From positions 1 to 64,000 of the forward strand of contig CAZVLE010000153.1 in assembly GCA_964627855.1 (NCBI GenBank): a DNA stretch of 64,000 bases, read 5' to 3'. How positions within the stretch are numbered: the first letter of the stretch is position 1; every line of letters begins with the position of its first letter. Below are positions 16,192-25,524 of the stretch, one piece after another. The position numbers and the translations under genes are program-made. The notes beneath the pieces were generated by a model, which did not search any database, was not told the DNA's origin, and saw nothing but the letters and a program-made list of their open reading frames with translations. Origin of the DNA: CAZVLE01 sp964627855. Lineage in GTDB: Bacteria; Bacillota; Dethiobacteria; DTU022.

Positions 16192-17151
16192 ATGGGCTTA
16201 AATTCATTGGCGGCTCTGGTGGTAACTTTATTAGTGACTGCTGCCGTCTGCCCTTTAATGATCAAACGTATGAAACTGCTCCAGTATGGCCAGCAAATCA
16301 GAATCGAAGGTCCTGCCCGCCACAGTAGCAAGGCGGGAACTCCAACTATGGGCGGGCTGATACTGCTTTTTTCCGCCTCAGTAGTATCTTTGATTATCGT
16401 CGGTTTTTCTCCGCAGCTTAAAGCAGCTCTCCTCGTAACCCTTGGCTGTGGTTTGCTAGGATTTCTGGATGACTATTTTAAAATTGCCAGGAGCCAATCG
16501 CTTGGTTTGAAAGCAAGGTCGAAGTTGATCGGCCTCATTCTGATAACCCTGCTGCTTGTTCTGCTACTACGCTATTTCAACCTCTATTCATCACAAATTA
16601 TGATTCCCTTTTTCAATCAGCTTGTTGACATCTCATATTTTTACCCTTTTTTAATTTTCCTTCTTATAACTGGTTTTAGCAACAGCGTGAATTTAACTGA
16701 TGGTCTTGATGGTCTGGCAGCCGGAACGGCAGCAATCGCTTTTTCTGCTTATGCAATCATTGCCTATTACAGTAGTTTATATGACCTAACTGTATTTTCT
16801 GCAGCCATGGCTGGAGCCTGTCTTGGCTTCCTGTTTTATAATCGTCATCCTGCCCGCCTCTTCATGGGCGATGTAGGATCGCTTGCCCTTGGCGGTGCCC
16901 TGGCGGTGATGGCGGTATTGACCAAATCAGAACTATTTTTATTAATCATAGGAGCAGTCTTTTTTATCGAGGCCCTCTCAGTTATTGGCCAGGTTATCAG
17001 CTTTCAAATGACGGGGAGACGAATCTTTTTAATGAGTCCACTACACCATCATTTTGAACTAAAAGGCTGGTCTGAGTGGATGGTTGTGATAAGTTTTTGG
17101 AGTGCGGGGCTTTTATTTGCCATAATTGGGGTGCTTGCATTTAGTTGTTGA
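16192..17151 (+). CDS. mraY: Phospho-MurNAc-pentapeptide transferase MraY
   Basis: Transfers phospho-MurNAc-pentapeptide to undecaprenyl phosphate, forming lipid I in the membrane. About ten transmembrane helices are apparent. Family motifs: HSSKAGTPTMGG near residue 42, FLDDYFKI, NLTDGLDGLAAG, FMGDVGSLALGG and LMSPLHHHFELKGW with the catalytic-region histidines. ATG 16192 lies ten bases after AAGGAG; GTG 16186, overlapping the murF stop, is an alternative start two codons earlier. Confidence 0.96.
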   Translation: MGLNSLAALVVTLLVTAAVCPLMIKRMKLLQYGQQIRIEGPARHSSKAGTPTMGGLILLFSASVVSLIIVGFSPQLKAALLVTLGCGLLGFLDDYFKIARSQSLGLKARSKLIGLILITLLLVLLLRYFNLYSSQIMIPFFNQLVDISYFYPFLIFLLITGFSNSVNLTDGLDGLAAGTAAIAFSAYAIIAYYSSLYDLTVFSAAMAGACLGFLFYNRHPARLFMGDVGSLALGGALAVMAVLTKSELFLLIIGAVFFIEALSVIGQVISFQMTGRRIFLMSPLHHHFELKGWSEWMVVISFWSAGLLFAIIGVLAFSC

Positions 17152-17166
17152 GCAGGAGGAATAGCT

Positions 17167-18576
17167 TTGCTAGAAAAAATCAGGGGAAAAGAAATTCTGG
17201 TGATAGGGCTGGCACGCAGCGGTATGGCGGCCATAAACCTGCTTTTAGAAAAAGGAGCAGCCAGTGTGGTAGCTGTTGATCGAAAACAATTTGATGATCT
17301 GCGGGATGAAATTGCTGTGTTGAAGCGTAGCTCCAGGGTAAAAATAGTAACCGGTCATCACTCCCCTGAGCTTGCTACAACCTCATTGGCAATGATTGTC
17401 AAGAGCCCGGGTGTTCCACCCACCCTTGAGATTTTTAGTAAAGCTTTGGAGTTAAAGATCCCAATTATCTCTGAAATTGAGCTGGCCTATGCATTCATCA
17501 GGGCGCCGATCATCGGTGTAACCGGGACAAATGGAAAAACCACGACCACAGCTTTGATTACAGCTATGCTTAAGCAGGCAAAAATTAACCCGGTAGTGTC
17601 GGCCGGAAATATTGGTAATCCACTTTGTGAAGTTGTTGGTAAAGTCGATGCCCAGGGTATGATTGTTGCAGAGTTGAGCAGCTTTCAGCTTCTGGACATT
17701 GACAGCTTCAGGCCTGCAGTGGCTGTTTTTCTTAACTTTGCCGAAGACCATATTGACTATCATGGCAGCGTTGAAGATTACTTCCAGGCCAAAGTGCGGA
17801 TTTTTAAAAATCAGCGCAAGGGAGATTTTGTTGTCCTCAATGCCGGAGATGATCAAGTAGCAGCGCTTGAACAAAAAGTAGCCGGTCATGTGGTCTGGTT
17901 TAACCGCAGCCCGGTTAAATCTGGATTTGGCCTTGAAAACGAACAGGTGATGTTTTACAGGTCCAATAGTGAACCGGTTCCAGTCTGCCCGCAATCAGAA
18001 ATTGCCCTTCCGGGTGAACACAACCTTGAAAACGCCCTTGCTGCTTCTGCCGCGGCCTGGGCAGCTGGAGCTGACCTGCAGTCCATTAGAATTGTCTTAC
18101 AGAGTTTCCAGGCTTTAGAGCATCGTCTTGAAAAAGTTGCTACGATTGATGGGGTTGAGTATATCAACGACTCTAAGGGTACCAATCCAGGGGCAACGAT
18201 TAAAGCCCTGCAATCGTTTCCCGGCAGACAAAAAATTCTCATAGCCGGTGGCAAATACAAGGGTGGCGATTTTTCAGAACTGGCTGCCTCCATCGACCGG
18301 GAAATTAGTTTTCTAATATTGCTTGGTGAAAGTAGTGTTGAAATTGCCCGCGCAGTTGAATCTAAGGGTTTTAAGTACTATATACAAGTTGAATCGTTAG
18401 AAGAAGCAGTGCTTCTTGCCGCAAAGAAGGCCCATAGGGGCGAAATCGTGATTCTGTCTCCAGCCTGTGCCAGCTGGGATATGTTTAAAGACTACGAAGA
18501 AAGGGGTAATCTTTTCAAGACCCTGGTAGCCAATCTACAAGATAGGAAAACAGGTAGGGAGGATAATCATGCCTGA
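17167..18576 (+). CDS. murD: UDP-N-acetylmuramoylalanine--D-glutamate ligase MurD
   Basis: Adds D-Glu to UDP-MurNAc-L-Ala. N-terminal Rossmann-like domain (ILVIGLARSGMAAINLL), ATP loop GVTGTNGKTTTTALI near residue 117, then SSFQLLDID, NFAEDHIDYHG, INDSKGTNPGATIKAL and a C-terminal domain with LSPACASWDMFKDYEERG. The start is TTG with AGGAGGA seven bases upstream. It overlaps ftsW by eight bases. Confidence 0.96.
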   Translation: MLEKIRGKEILVIGLARSGMAAINLLLEKGAASVVAVDRKQFDDLRDEIAVLKRSSRVKIVTGHHSPELATTSLAMIVKSPGVPPTLEIFSKALELKIPIISEIELAYAFIRAPIIGVTGTNGKTTTTALITAMLKQAKINPVVSAGNIGNPLCEVVGKVDAQGMIVAELSSFQLLDIDSFRPAVAVFLNFAEDHIDYHGSVEDYFQAKVRIFKNQRKGDFVVLNAGDDQVAALEQKVAGHVVWFNRSPVKSGFGLENEQVMFYRSNSEPVPVCPQSEIALPGEHNLENALAASAAAWAAGADLQSIRIVLQSFQALEHRLEKVATIDGVEYINDSKGTNPGATIKALQSFPGRQKILIAGGKYKGGDFSELAASIDREISFLILLGESSVEIARAVESKGFKYYIQVESLEEAVLLAAKKAHRGEIVILSPACASWDMFKDYEERGNLFKTLVANLQDRKTGREDNHA

Positions 18577-19681
18577 TCAAACCTCTCAACAACCAGATCG
18601 CACTTTACTTGTGATTACCCTGCTGTTGCTGGCCTTTGGCCTGCTGATGGTTTTCAGCGCCAGTTTTGTTTTTGCTGCAGAGACACACGCAGATCCTTAT
18701 TACTATCTCAAACGCCAGGCACTGTGGGTAGCTATTGGGCTGATTGCTATGCTGATCATGTCCAGTATCCCTTATCAATATTTGAAACGTTTGTCTATAC
18801 TAATAATTGTCCTTAATTTTTTACTTCTGGGCCTGATCTTTAGTGGTTTCGGTTCTGATCTTGGTGCTGAGGCGAGGCGATGGTTAACCTTTGGCCCGGT
18901 TGTACTACAACCAGCGGAATTTAGTAAGCTGGCTCTGGTTATATTCACGGCTGCTTTCATGAGCAGCCGTAAGCTTAATTTTACCCGTTTTGTCAATGGC
19001 AGTCTGGTGCCACTGTTCCTGGCCCTGGCAACTTTTTTCCTGATCCAGCTTCAGCCAGATCTCGGAACTGCTGTGGTGGTGTTGGCCGGGAGTATTTTAG
19101 TGATAATTTTTGCCGGTGTGCCCTTGTATCAAATTGCCGGTCTGTCGATCTCTCTCGTGCCGGTCTTTGCCTATTTTACGATCAAGCAGGATTATCGTGT
19201 TCAGAGGTTATTTACTTTCCTTGACCCCTGGACAGATCCAACAGGATCCGGTTACCAGGTTATTCAATCGATGTATGCACTTGGCCCGGGTCACCTTTTT
19301 GGAGTTGGTTTGGGGCGCAGTAAGCAAAAACTGTTTTATTTACCGGAGCCACAAAATGATTTTATTTTTGCTGTGATCGGGGAAGAATTTGGCTTTATAG
19401 GTACGGTGACATTGCTTATACTCTATCTAGTTTTCGCCTGGCGCGGGTTCCAGATTGCCATGAAGGCTCCCGATCTGTTCGGCAGCCTACTGGCTGCCGG
19501 CATAACCTTTGTGATTATATTGCAGGTATTGATCAATATTGCTGTTGTTACAGGGTCTCTGCCGGTAACCGGCATTAATCTTCCCCTGATCAGTGCAGGA
19601 GGCAGTTCGGTCTTCTTTACCCTGCTCGGAATAGGTATTCTTCTTAATATTTCAAAGCATGGCAGGGAAGCAAAAGATTGA
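18569..19681 (+). CDS. ftsW: Peptidoglycan glycosyltransferase FtsW
   Basis: A SEDS-family polymerase of septal peptidoglycan and partner of FtsI. The protein has about ten membrane helices. Marks: LLAFGLLMVFSAS in helix 1, QPAEFSKLALV near residue 111, LQPDLGTAVV near 153, and the C-terminal PVTGINLPLISAGGSSVFF that is diagnostic for SEDS proteins. Position between murD and murG separates it from RodA and SpoVE paralogues. Translationally coupled to murD. Confidence 0.95.
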   Translation: MPDQTSQQPDRTLLVITLLLLAFGLLMVFSASFVFAAETHADPYYYLKRQALWVAIGLIAMLIMSSIPYQYLKRLSILIIVLNFLLLGLIFSGFGSDLGAEARRWLTFGPVVLQPAEFSKLALVIFTAAFMSSRKLNFTRFVNGSLVPLFLALATFFLIQLQPDLGTAVVVLAGSILVIIFAGVPLYQIAGLSISLVPVFAYFTIKQDYRVQRLFTFLDPWTDPTGSGYQVIQSMYALGPGHLFGVGLGRSKQKLFYLPEPQNDFIFAVIGEEFGFIGTVTLLILYLVFAWRGFQIAMKAPDLFGSLLAAGITFVIILQVLINIAVVTGSLPVTGINLPLISAGGSSVFFTLLGIGILLNISKHGREAKD

Positions 19682-19702
19682 CATGAGGGAGCATCAAAAG
19701 TG

Positions 19703-20791
19703 ATGAAGATTATCATTGGAGGCGGTGGAACCGGTGGTCATATTTACCCAGGGTTGGCCCTGGCCAGGTACGCCATTGCCAGGGACAGGGATAGCGAGGT
19801 GCTTTTTGTCGGTAGTGAAAAAGGGCTGGAAAATGAAATAGTGCCTGCAGCCGGGTTTCCCCTGATCACAATTCCAGCCAGGGGTTTCCAACGCAATTAC
19901 AAACAGCTGGGATTATTTATCAGAGAACTTGGTGGTGGGTTGAAGCAGGCAGGGAGGATTTTAAAAGATTTTCAACCGGATGTTGTGCTTGGTACCGGTG
20001 GTTATGTTTCTGCTCCCCTAGTCTTAGCGGCACGTTTGAAACGCTATCCGGTTGTTCTTCATGAACAGAATGCTTTACCGGGTATGCTCAATCGCTATAT
20101 GGCTCCCTTTGCCACGAAGGTCTGTCTTTCCTTTGCTGATACATTACAAAGACTGCCCTCATCCGCCAAAATGGTCCTTACCGGGAATCCGCGGGCCAGC
20201 GAAGTATCTTCTGTGAGCAGGGAGGAAAGCTGTCGCTATTTCAAGCTCAACCCGGAAGAAATAAACATCTTGATCTATGGTGGTAGCAGGGGTGCCCAGA
20301 AAATTAATGAAGTAGTTACGGCCTACCTGAAGGAGAATCTCTTGCCGGATCAGGTTGGTTTGATTTACATTACCGGATCGATCTATTACCAGGCTGTTTC
20401 AGAACAACTCGGGGAAGTAAAAGAAGGAATCAAACTTTTCCCGTACCTGGACAAAATGCCCGAGGCTCTTGCTGCTGCAGATCTGGCTGTTACCCGTAGC
20501 GGAGCAACAACTCTGGCCGAACTGACAGCCCTGGGTCTACCGGCCCTGCTGGTTCCTTCACCGAATGTTGTTGATAATCATCAGTATTATAATGCCCGAC
20601 TTTTGACCGATACTGGTGCAGCCATAATGCTTGAAGAAAAGGATTTTAATAAGGTCAGTTTGCAGGAAAATATAATCAGGCTGATAAAAAAGCCCGACCT
20701 CTTAATGTCCATGAGTAAAAATAGCAAAAAAATGGCGGTGCCCGATGCCGCAGAAAGGCTATACTGCTGTTTAGAGGAGGTGGCTGGATGA
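19703..20791 (+). CDS. murG: Lipid II synthase MurG
   Basis: The GT28-family N-acetylglucosaminyltransferase that converts lipid I to lipid II at the inner face of the membrane. Glycine-rich loop IIGGGGTGGHIYPG at the N-terminus, GTGGYVSAPLVLAA near residue 95, HEQNALPGMLNR near 122, GGSRGAQKINE near 192 and the donor-site SGATTLAELTALGLPALLVP near 268. The ATG follows in-frame GTG 19700; GAGGGA lies upstream. murC, often the next gene, is absent: murB overlaps directly by ATGA. Confidence 0.96.
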   Translation: MKIIIGGGGTGGHIYPGLALARYAIARDRDSEVLFVGSEKGLENEIVPAAGFPLITIPARGFQRNYKQLGLFIRELGGGLKQAGRILKDFQPDVVLGTGGYVSAPLVLAARLKRYPVVLHEQNALPGMLNRYMAPFATKVCLSFADTLQRLPSSAKMVLTGNPRASEVSSVSREESCRYFKLNPEEINILIYGGSRGAQKINEVVTAYLKENLLPDQVGLIYITGSIYYQAVSEQLGEVKEGIKLFPYLDKMPEALAAADLAVTRSGATTLAELTALGLPALLVPSPNVVDNHQYYNARLLTDTGAAIMLEEKDFNKVSLQENIIRLIKKPDLLMSMSKNSKKMAVPDAAERLYCCLEEVAG

Positions 20792-21687
20792 ATATTGAGA
20801 AGGAATTGCAACAAATAATAAAATCAGACCTGAAAAAGGACGAACCAATGGCCAGACACACCTCCTGGCTGGTGGGTGGGCCGGCTGATTATTATATCTG
20901 TCCGGCTAATCTTGAAGAGTTGGTTGCCGTAGTCACCTGCTGTCATCGAGAGGGTTTCCCCCTTTATGTTCTTGGGAATGGCACAAACCTGCTGGTCCTT
21001 GATGGAGGAATCAGGGGAATGGTCGTAAATATTGATAAGAACTTCAGTTATATTAAACCAATTAAAACAGGCCTCATCGCAGGGGCCGGCACTGCCATGA
21101 GTTACCTGGCTACTAAATCTGCTCGCCTGGGCCTGACCGGTCTGGAGTTTGCAGTGGGTATCCCGGGCACCCTTGGCGGGGCAGTGATTATGAATGCCGG
21201 TGCTTTCGGGGGATATATCGGAGAGAAGGTTCACAGCGTAAAGTTGGTTTCTACCAGTGGTCAAATAATAAGTCTTGAAAAAGACAAACTTTCATTTACC
21301 TATCGGCAAAGTAATCTAGCCGGGAGGGGAGTTATTTTTGAAGTCGCCCTTGCCTTAAAAAAAGGCGACCCTAAAGAGTCCATCGAAAAAATGACAGGCT
21401 TTTTAGAGGAGCGAAACAGGCGTCACCCGAACTTACCAAGCGCAGGTTCTGTTTTTCGCAACATGCCTGACTTACCTGCCGGAAAGCTGATTGAAAGCGC
21501 CGGTGGTAAGGGTATGAAAGTTGGTGGCGCAGAGGTGTCAACCAAACATGCGAATTTTATCGTTAATACTGGCGATGCCACTGCTGCTGATATTCTTACC
21601 CTGATCAACAGCGTGCGAAATTTGGTCAAACAGAAGCACGGCCTGGACCTTAAACCGGAAATTAAAATAGTCGGCGAGGAGAGTTGA
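20788..21687 (+). CDS. murB: UDP-N-acetylenolpyruvoylglucosamine reductase MurB
   Basis: FAD- and NADPH-dependent reductase that forms UDP-MurNAc. The FAD-binding region shows HTSWLVGGPADYY near residue 29, VLGNGTNLLVLDGGIRGMV and GLTGLEFAVGIPGTLGGAV. The C-terminal catalytic part has RNRRHPNLPSAGSVFRNM and AGGKGMKVGGAEVSTKHANFI. The SAGSVF serine and the layout without the extra loop match type II MurB of Gram-positive bacteria. Overlaps murG by four bases. Confidence 0.96.
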   Translation: MNIEKELQQIIKSDLKKDEPMARHTSWLVGGPADYYICPANLEELVAVVTCCHREGFPLYVLGNGTNLLVLDGGIRGMVVNIDKNFSYIKPIKTGLIAGAGTAMSYLATKSARLGLTGLEFAVGIPGTLGGAVIMNAGAFGGYIGEKVHSVKLVSTSGQIISLEKDKLSFTYRQSNLAGRGVIFEVALALKKGDPKESIEKMTGFLEERNRRHPNLPSAGSVFRNMPDLPAGKLIESAGGKGMKVGGAEVSTKHANFIVNTGDATAADILTLINSVRNLVKQKHGLDLKPEIKIVGEES

Positions 21688-21690
21688 ACG

Positions 21691-22485
21691 GTGAAAAAGG
21701 ACAGAGATCACCTGAAACTGATCAAAAATAAAAACAGTCCTTCCACCCTGAAAAAAATAAGTCGCTTTCTAATTAAACTGGTGGTAGTTGTGCTACTGTT
21801 TATGTTGCTTAAATACGGCGAATCTTTTTTTAGGATTAATCATATAACTGTTGATGGGCCGGCAGCAATAGATCGCACTGCCGAGATAGTAGCAGCAGCA
21901 GGCATTGAAAAAGGTGCCAGTATATTTCTTATCAGTGAAGAGAAAGTAGCGACAAGTGTTCAACTTGAGTTTCCCTTTCTGAAAGAAGTTACTGTCAGCA
22001 GAGCTTTGCCTGATCAAGTTAACATTCATGTAGCAGAAAGAATGCTGGCCGCTTTCGTTGAAAGCGATGGGGGATACTGGTCATTAGATGGGGATGCCCA
22101 TGTTTTCAGTTACACAAATGAATACAACTCAGAATATCCTCTTGTCCGCGGCCTGGGAGGCGAGATGGTCCTGCCGGATTCTCCTCTGAACTGCCCTCAT
22201 CGAAAAGATCTTTTACAGAGCTTTTTTGCCATCTGGCCCGGTGAAACAGGCCTTGAGGCAGCAACAATAGATTTAACTGACAACTATAACTTAATCGTTC
22301 ATACGACAGATGGCCTGGAGATATGGTTTGGTGATGCCCGTAATATGGAATCAAAAGTGAAGCTTCTTCAGTACAGTATTCCACACTTTCAAGATAAGCC
22401 GATAACACACCTGGATGTCCGAACCGGGAAAAGGCTTGTTGTTTCCAGAGCTGCCGTGGAACTTGAGAAGGAGGTGGACCCATAA
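21691..22485 (+). CDS. ftsQ: Cell division protein FtsQ/DivIB
   Basis: A bitopic divisome scaffold. A short basic cytoplasmic part, one transmembrane helix (LIKLVVVVLLFMLLKYG, about residues 30-46), then a POTRA domain (FRINHITVDGPAAIDRTAEIVAAAGIEKGASIFLIS) and an FtsQ-type beta domain. GTG start three bases after the murB stop. The length of 264 is in the family range. Confidence 0.9.
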   Translation: MKKDRDHLKLIKNKNSPSTLKKISRFLIKLVVVVLLFMLLKYGESFFRINHITVDGPAAIDRTAEIVAAAGIEKGASIFLISEEKVATSVQLEFPFLKEVTVSRALPDQVNIHVAERMLAAFVESDGGYWSLDGDAHVFSYTNEYNSEYPLVRGLGGEMVLPDSPLNCPHRKDLLQSFFAIWPGETGLEAATIDLTDNYNLIVHTTDGLEIWFGDARNMESKVKLLQYSIPHFQDKPITHLDVRTGKRLVVSRAAVELEKEVDP

Positions 22486-22565
22486 AAAAGGAAATAGTTT
22501 ATAGATGTTGAATAAGCTAGTAATGTTTTTGCCATGAGAGGAAGGGTAAGGGGGTAAATTAAAAA

Positions 22566-23795
22566 ATGCGAAAGAACTACCTGGTCGCTCTTGATGTAGG
22601 CACAGCAGCCGTAAGGGTTGGGTTCGGTGAACCCCGTCCGGATGGAACCGTGAACATCGTCGGTTTAGGATTGAGCCCTTCCGAAGGTGTTCGAAAAGGA
22701 GTCATTGTTGATCTGGAAAAGACAGTGGAATCAATTGCCGGTGCTGTAGAGGAAGCTGAAAGAATGGCCGGCTTCAAGATTGATTCAGCTTACCTGGGTT
22801 TAAAAGGTCTGCATGTAGATCTGATCAACAATCGGGGCGTTGTGGCTGTATTGTCCGATGATCGGGTTATTACAGAGGACGATCTGGCCAGAGTTCTTCA
22901 GGCTGCCAGGGTTATTGCCCTGCCAATGGATCGCGAAATAGTCGATATCATTCCCCGCGAGTACATAGTTGACGGTTTTGACGGCATTAAAGATCCTGTA
23001 GGGATGTCAGGGGTGCGGTTGGAAGTAGATGCCCTGGTCGTGACCAGTTTGATCACCTCTTTGCATAACCTCTTACGTTGTGTCAACAGGGCTGGTATAA
23101 ATGTAAACAGCCTTGTTTTACAGGCACTGGCCAACTCCGAAATATCCCTGTCTGCTGATGAGAGAGATCTTGGTGTTTTTTTGATTGATATCGGTGCCGG
23201 AACTACTGAAATCGCCCTTTTCCAACATGGCAAATTGCAAAAAGTTGCTGTTTTCCCGGTCGGTGGTGACTACATTACCTCTGACCTGGCAGCAGGATTA
23301 AGAATCAATTATCAAGTTGCCGAAGATTTGAAAAAAGAATATGGCTCAGCCCTGCAGTCACTGGCTGATAGTGAGCCAAAAATAGAAATTAAAACTGTTG
23401 GTAGTCACGAAGCAAGCCTGGTTTCAGAAAAAGATATAAATGCTTTCATCGAGCCGAGAGTGCAGGAAATATTCCAGATTGCCAAGGAAGAAATGACAAA
23501 AATGGGCTGGCCGGTTTTACCGCCTGCCGGTGTTGTTTTAAGCGGTGGTGTTTCCGCCATGCGAGGCATCAGCGATGTGGCCGGGGATTTTTTTGAAAGC
23601 GACCAGATTAGATTGGCTGAATTCGACCTGGTCGGTATTCAGAATCCTACATATTCTACAGTTGTAGGAATGCTTTATTACGTACAGCGTTATCATCCCA
23701 GGATGAATATCCATGAACTGGCCAGGGGTGGCAAGAAAAGCGGTCCCGGTTTATGGCAGCGCTTGAAAGATTGGATAGCCGATATTACTGAATAA
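22566..23795 (+). CDS. ftsA: Cell division protein FtsA
   Basis: Actin-like ATPase that ties FtsZ to the membrane. The phosphate-binding loop starts the protein (VALDVGTAAVRVGFGE); the SHS2/1C domain spans about residues 85-160; a second phosphate motif is LIDIGAGTTEIALF near 206; the adenosine motif is VLSGGVSAMRGI near 329. The last residues (GLWQRLKDWIADITE) form the expected amphipathic membrane-targeting helix. It is separated from ftsQ by 80 bases without a clear promoter. Confidence 0.95.
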   Translation: MRKNYLVALDVGTAAVRVGFGEPRPDGTVNIVGLGLSPSEGVRKGVIVDLEKTVESIAGAVEEAERMAGFKIDSAYLGLKGLHVDLINNRGVVAVLSDDRVITEDDLARVLQAARVIALPMDREIVDIIPREYIVDGFDGIKDPVGMSGVRLEVDALVVTSLITSLHNLLRCVNRAGINVNSLVLQALANSEISLSADERDLGVFLIDIGAGTTEIALFQHGKLQKVAVFPVGGDYITSDLAAGLRINYQVAEDLKKEYGSALQSLADSEPKIEIKTVGSHEASLVSEKDINAFIEPRVQEIFQIAKEEMTKMGWPVLPPAGVVLSGGVSAMRGISDVAGDFFESDQIRLAEFDLVGIQNPTYSTVVGMLYYVQRYHPRMNIHELARGGKKSGPGLWQRLKDWIADITE

Positions 23796-23826
23796 ATAAG
23801 CATATCACTCTCAGGAGGTGCTTTAA

Positions 23827-24900
23827 ATGATTGAATTTGATGTTGAAATGGAACAGTTTGCTTCGATAAAAGTAGTGGGTATCGGCGGGGGCGGCAGTAA
23901 TGCCGTTAACCGCATGATCGCTGCTGGCTTACAGGGAGTAGATTTTTGTGCAGTCAATACCGATGCCCAGGCACTGTACCTGGCCAATGCTGGTATTAAA
24001 CTGCAAATAGGCGAACATTTAACCAAGGGACTTGGAGCCGGAGCCAACCCGGAAATAGGATTCAAAGCTGCAGAAGAAAGCAGAACAGATATTGAGGCAA
24101 TGTTGAAAGGTGCCGACATGGTTTTCATTACTGCCGGCATGGGTGGTGGCACTGGCACCGGTGCGGCGCCGGTTGTTGCAGAAATTGCTCAGAAGCTGGG
24201 GTCGCTAACGGTAGGAGTTGTTACAAAACCATTCAGCTTTGAAGGGAGAAAGCGTAAGCAGCAGGCTGAAGAAGGGATCGCCAGCCTGCGCAACAAGGTT
24301 GATACCCTCATAACCATTCCAAATGATCGCCTGCTTGAAGTTGTCGAAAAGAAAACACCCATTCTCGAGGCATTTCGGGTTGCCGATGATGTGCTCAGGC
24401 AGGGTGTTCAGGGTATATCAGATTTAATTGCCGTACCGGGCTTGATCAACCTTGACTTTGCCGATGTCAGAACGATCATGTCGGAAACCGGGCCGGCCCT
24501 GATGGGTGTTGGTCAGGGCAGCGGTGAGAATCGAACCATTGAGGCTGCCAGGGCTGCCACTAGCAGCCCTTTACTCGAAACCTCCATCGAGGGAGCAAAA
24601 GGTGTGTTAATTAATGTTACCGGTGGTAATGACCTCGGCCTTTATGAGGTGCATGAGGCGGCAGAAATTGTCTCAGATTATGCTGATCCTGATGCCAACA
24701 TCATTTTTGGTGCCGTAATTGACGAAAATTGCAAAGAATATGTTCGGGTTACCGTAATTGCTACCGGTTTTCACGGGGTCCAGGAAAATGCCAAACCCAT
24801 TCTTCACGCCGTAGGCAACAGTGCCTATGCCAGGGGTGAAAATCTCGATTCTCCGGCCTGGTCTCGCTGGCAAAATAAGGAAAGAATTGTTAATGAGTAA
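23827..24900 (+). CDS. ftsZ: Cell division GTPase FtsZ
   Basis: A tubulin-like GTPase that forms the Z ring. Motifs: [17 protein letters not shown] at the start, [18 protein letters not shown], the tubulin signature [14 protein letters not shown] near residue 103, and [10 protein letters not shown]. The C-terminal linker is short, about 20 residues. The end of the protein reads [18 protein letters not shown], a diverged version of the usual D-I-P-x-F-L-R-R peptide that binds FtsA, SepF and ZapA-like partners. AGGAGG precedes the ATG; a strong terminator follows. The spoIIGA-sigE-sigG genes often found next are absent. Confidence 0.96.
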   Translation: MIEFDVEMEQFASIKVVGIGGGGSNAVNRMIAAGLQGVDFCAVNTDAQALYLANAGIKLQIGEHLTKGLGAGANPEIGFKAAEESRTDIEAMLKGADMVFITAGMGGGTGTGAAPVVAEIAQKLGSLTVGVVTKPFSFEGRKRKQQAEEGIASLRNKVDTLITIPNDRLLEVVEKKTPILEAFRVADDVLRQGVQGISDLIAVPGLINLDFADVRTIMSETGPALMGVGQGSGENRTIEAARAATSSPLLETSIEGAKGVLINVTGGNDLGLYEVHEAAEIVSDYADPDANIIFGAVIDENCKEYVRVTVIATGFHGVQENAKPILHAVGNSAYARGENLDSPAWSRWQNKERIVNE

Positions 24901-24932
24901 GGCATTCAATTCTGCTGTGCTTTTTTATCCGA

Positions 24933-24963
24933 CCCTTCCTGCTTTTGGCAGGAAGGGTTTTTT
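24933..24963 (+). terminator. Rho-independent terminator after ftsZ
   Basis: CCCTTCCTGC (24933-24942) pairs perfectly with GCAGGAAGGG (24948-24957) across a 5-base loop and is followed by TTTTTT. It closes the division cluster. Confidence 0.92.
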
Positions 24964-24977
24964 CGTTAAATTAACCC

Positions 24978-25026
24978 TTTACACACAATATATTGTGGTT
25001 TATAATAGGATAACTGCAATATATTG
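24978..25026 (+). promoter_or_regulatory. nrdR-nrdD-nrdG promoter with NrdR double box
   Basis: TTTACA (24978-24983), 17-base spacer, TATAAT (25001-25006). Box 1, the perfect palindrome CACAATATATTGTG (24984-24997), fills the spacer. Box 2, with core CAATATATTG (25017-25026), sits at the start of the transcript. The centres are 31 bp apart, three helical turns, which is the known spacing of paired NrdR boxes. Binding would block polymerase, so the operon should be repressed by its own first product when dATP is high. Confidence 0.88.
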
Positions 25027-25041
25027 ATTGGAGAAGGATAA

Positions 25042-25524
25042 ATGAAATGTCCCTATTGCGGTGAGATGGATACCAGGGTCCTCGATTCCAGGGCTACAAA
25101 GGAGTCATCGGCAATCAGGCGCAGGCGGCAGTGTACAGCCTGCAGCAACCGCTTTACAACCATGGAAAAGATTGAAGAGGAGCCGTTGGTAGTTGTAAAA
25201 CGTGATGGACGCAGGGAATTATTTGATCCTGGTAAAGTTCTGAAAGGACTTTTACTGGCCGGTCAAAAACGAAACATTCCTCTTTCACGTTGGGAGGAAG
25301 TTGTTGAGAACCTTGAACAGGAGTTGCGCAGTAGTTATACCAGGGAAGTTGCCGCCGATCAAATTGGTGATATCATTTTAAACAAGTTGCGCACCATAGA
25401 TGAAGTTGCCTATGTTCGCTTTGCTTCAGTTTTTCGTCAGTTTCCCGATGTCGATACTTTTAAAAGTGAGTTAGAGGAGATGTTAAGAGATAAGAACAAG
25501 CCTGACAGGGAGGTTGTTAGATGA
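25042..25524 (+). CDS. nrdR: Ribonucleotide reductase repressor NrdR
   Basis: Zinc-finger plus ATP-cone repressor of ribonucleotide reductase genes. The zinc ribbon is MKCPYCG...RRQCTACSNRFTT (residues 1-40); the ATP cone starts LVVVKRDGRRELFDPGKV near 52. At 160 residues it is typical. GGAGAAGG precedes the ATG. It lies in one operon with nrdD and nrdG behind a NrdR double box, so it controls itself and the anaerobic reductase. Confidence 0.97.
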   Translation: MKCPYCGEMDTRVLDSRATKESSAIRRRRQCTACSNRFTTMEKIEEEPLVVVKRDGRRELFDPGKVLKGLLLAGQKRNIPLSRWEEVVENLEQELRSSYTREVAADQIGDIILNKLRTIDEVAYVRFASVFRQFPDVDTFKSELEEMLRDKNKPDREVVR

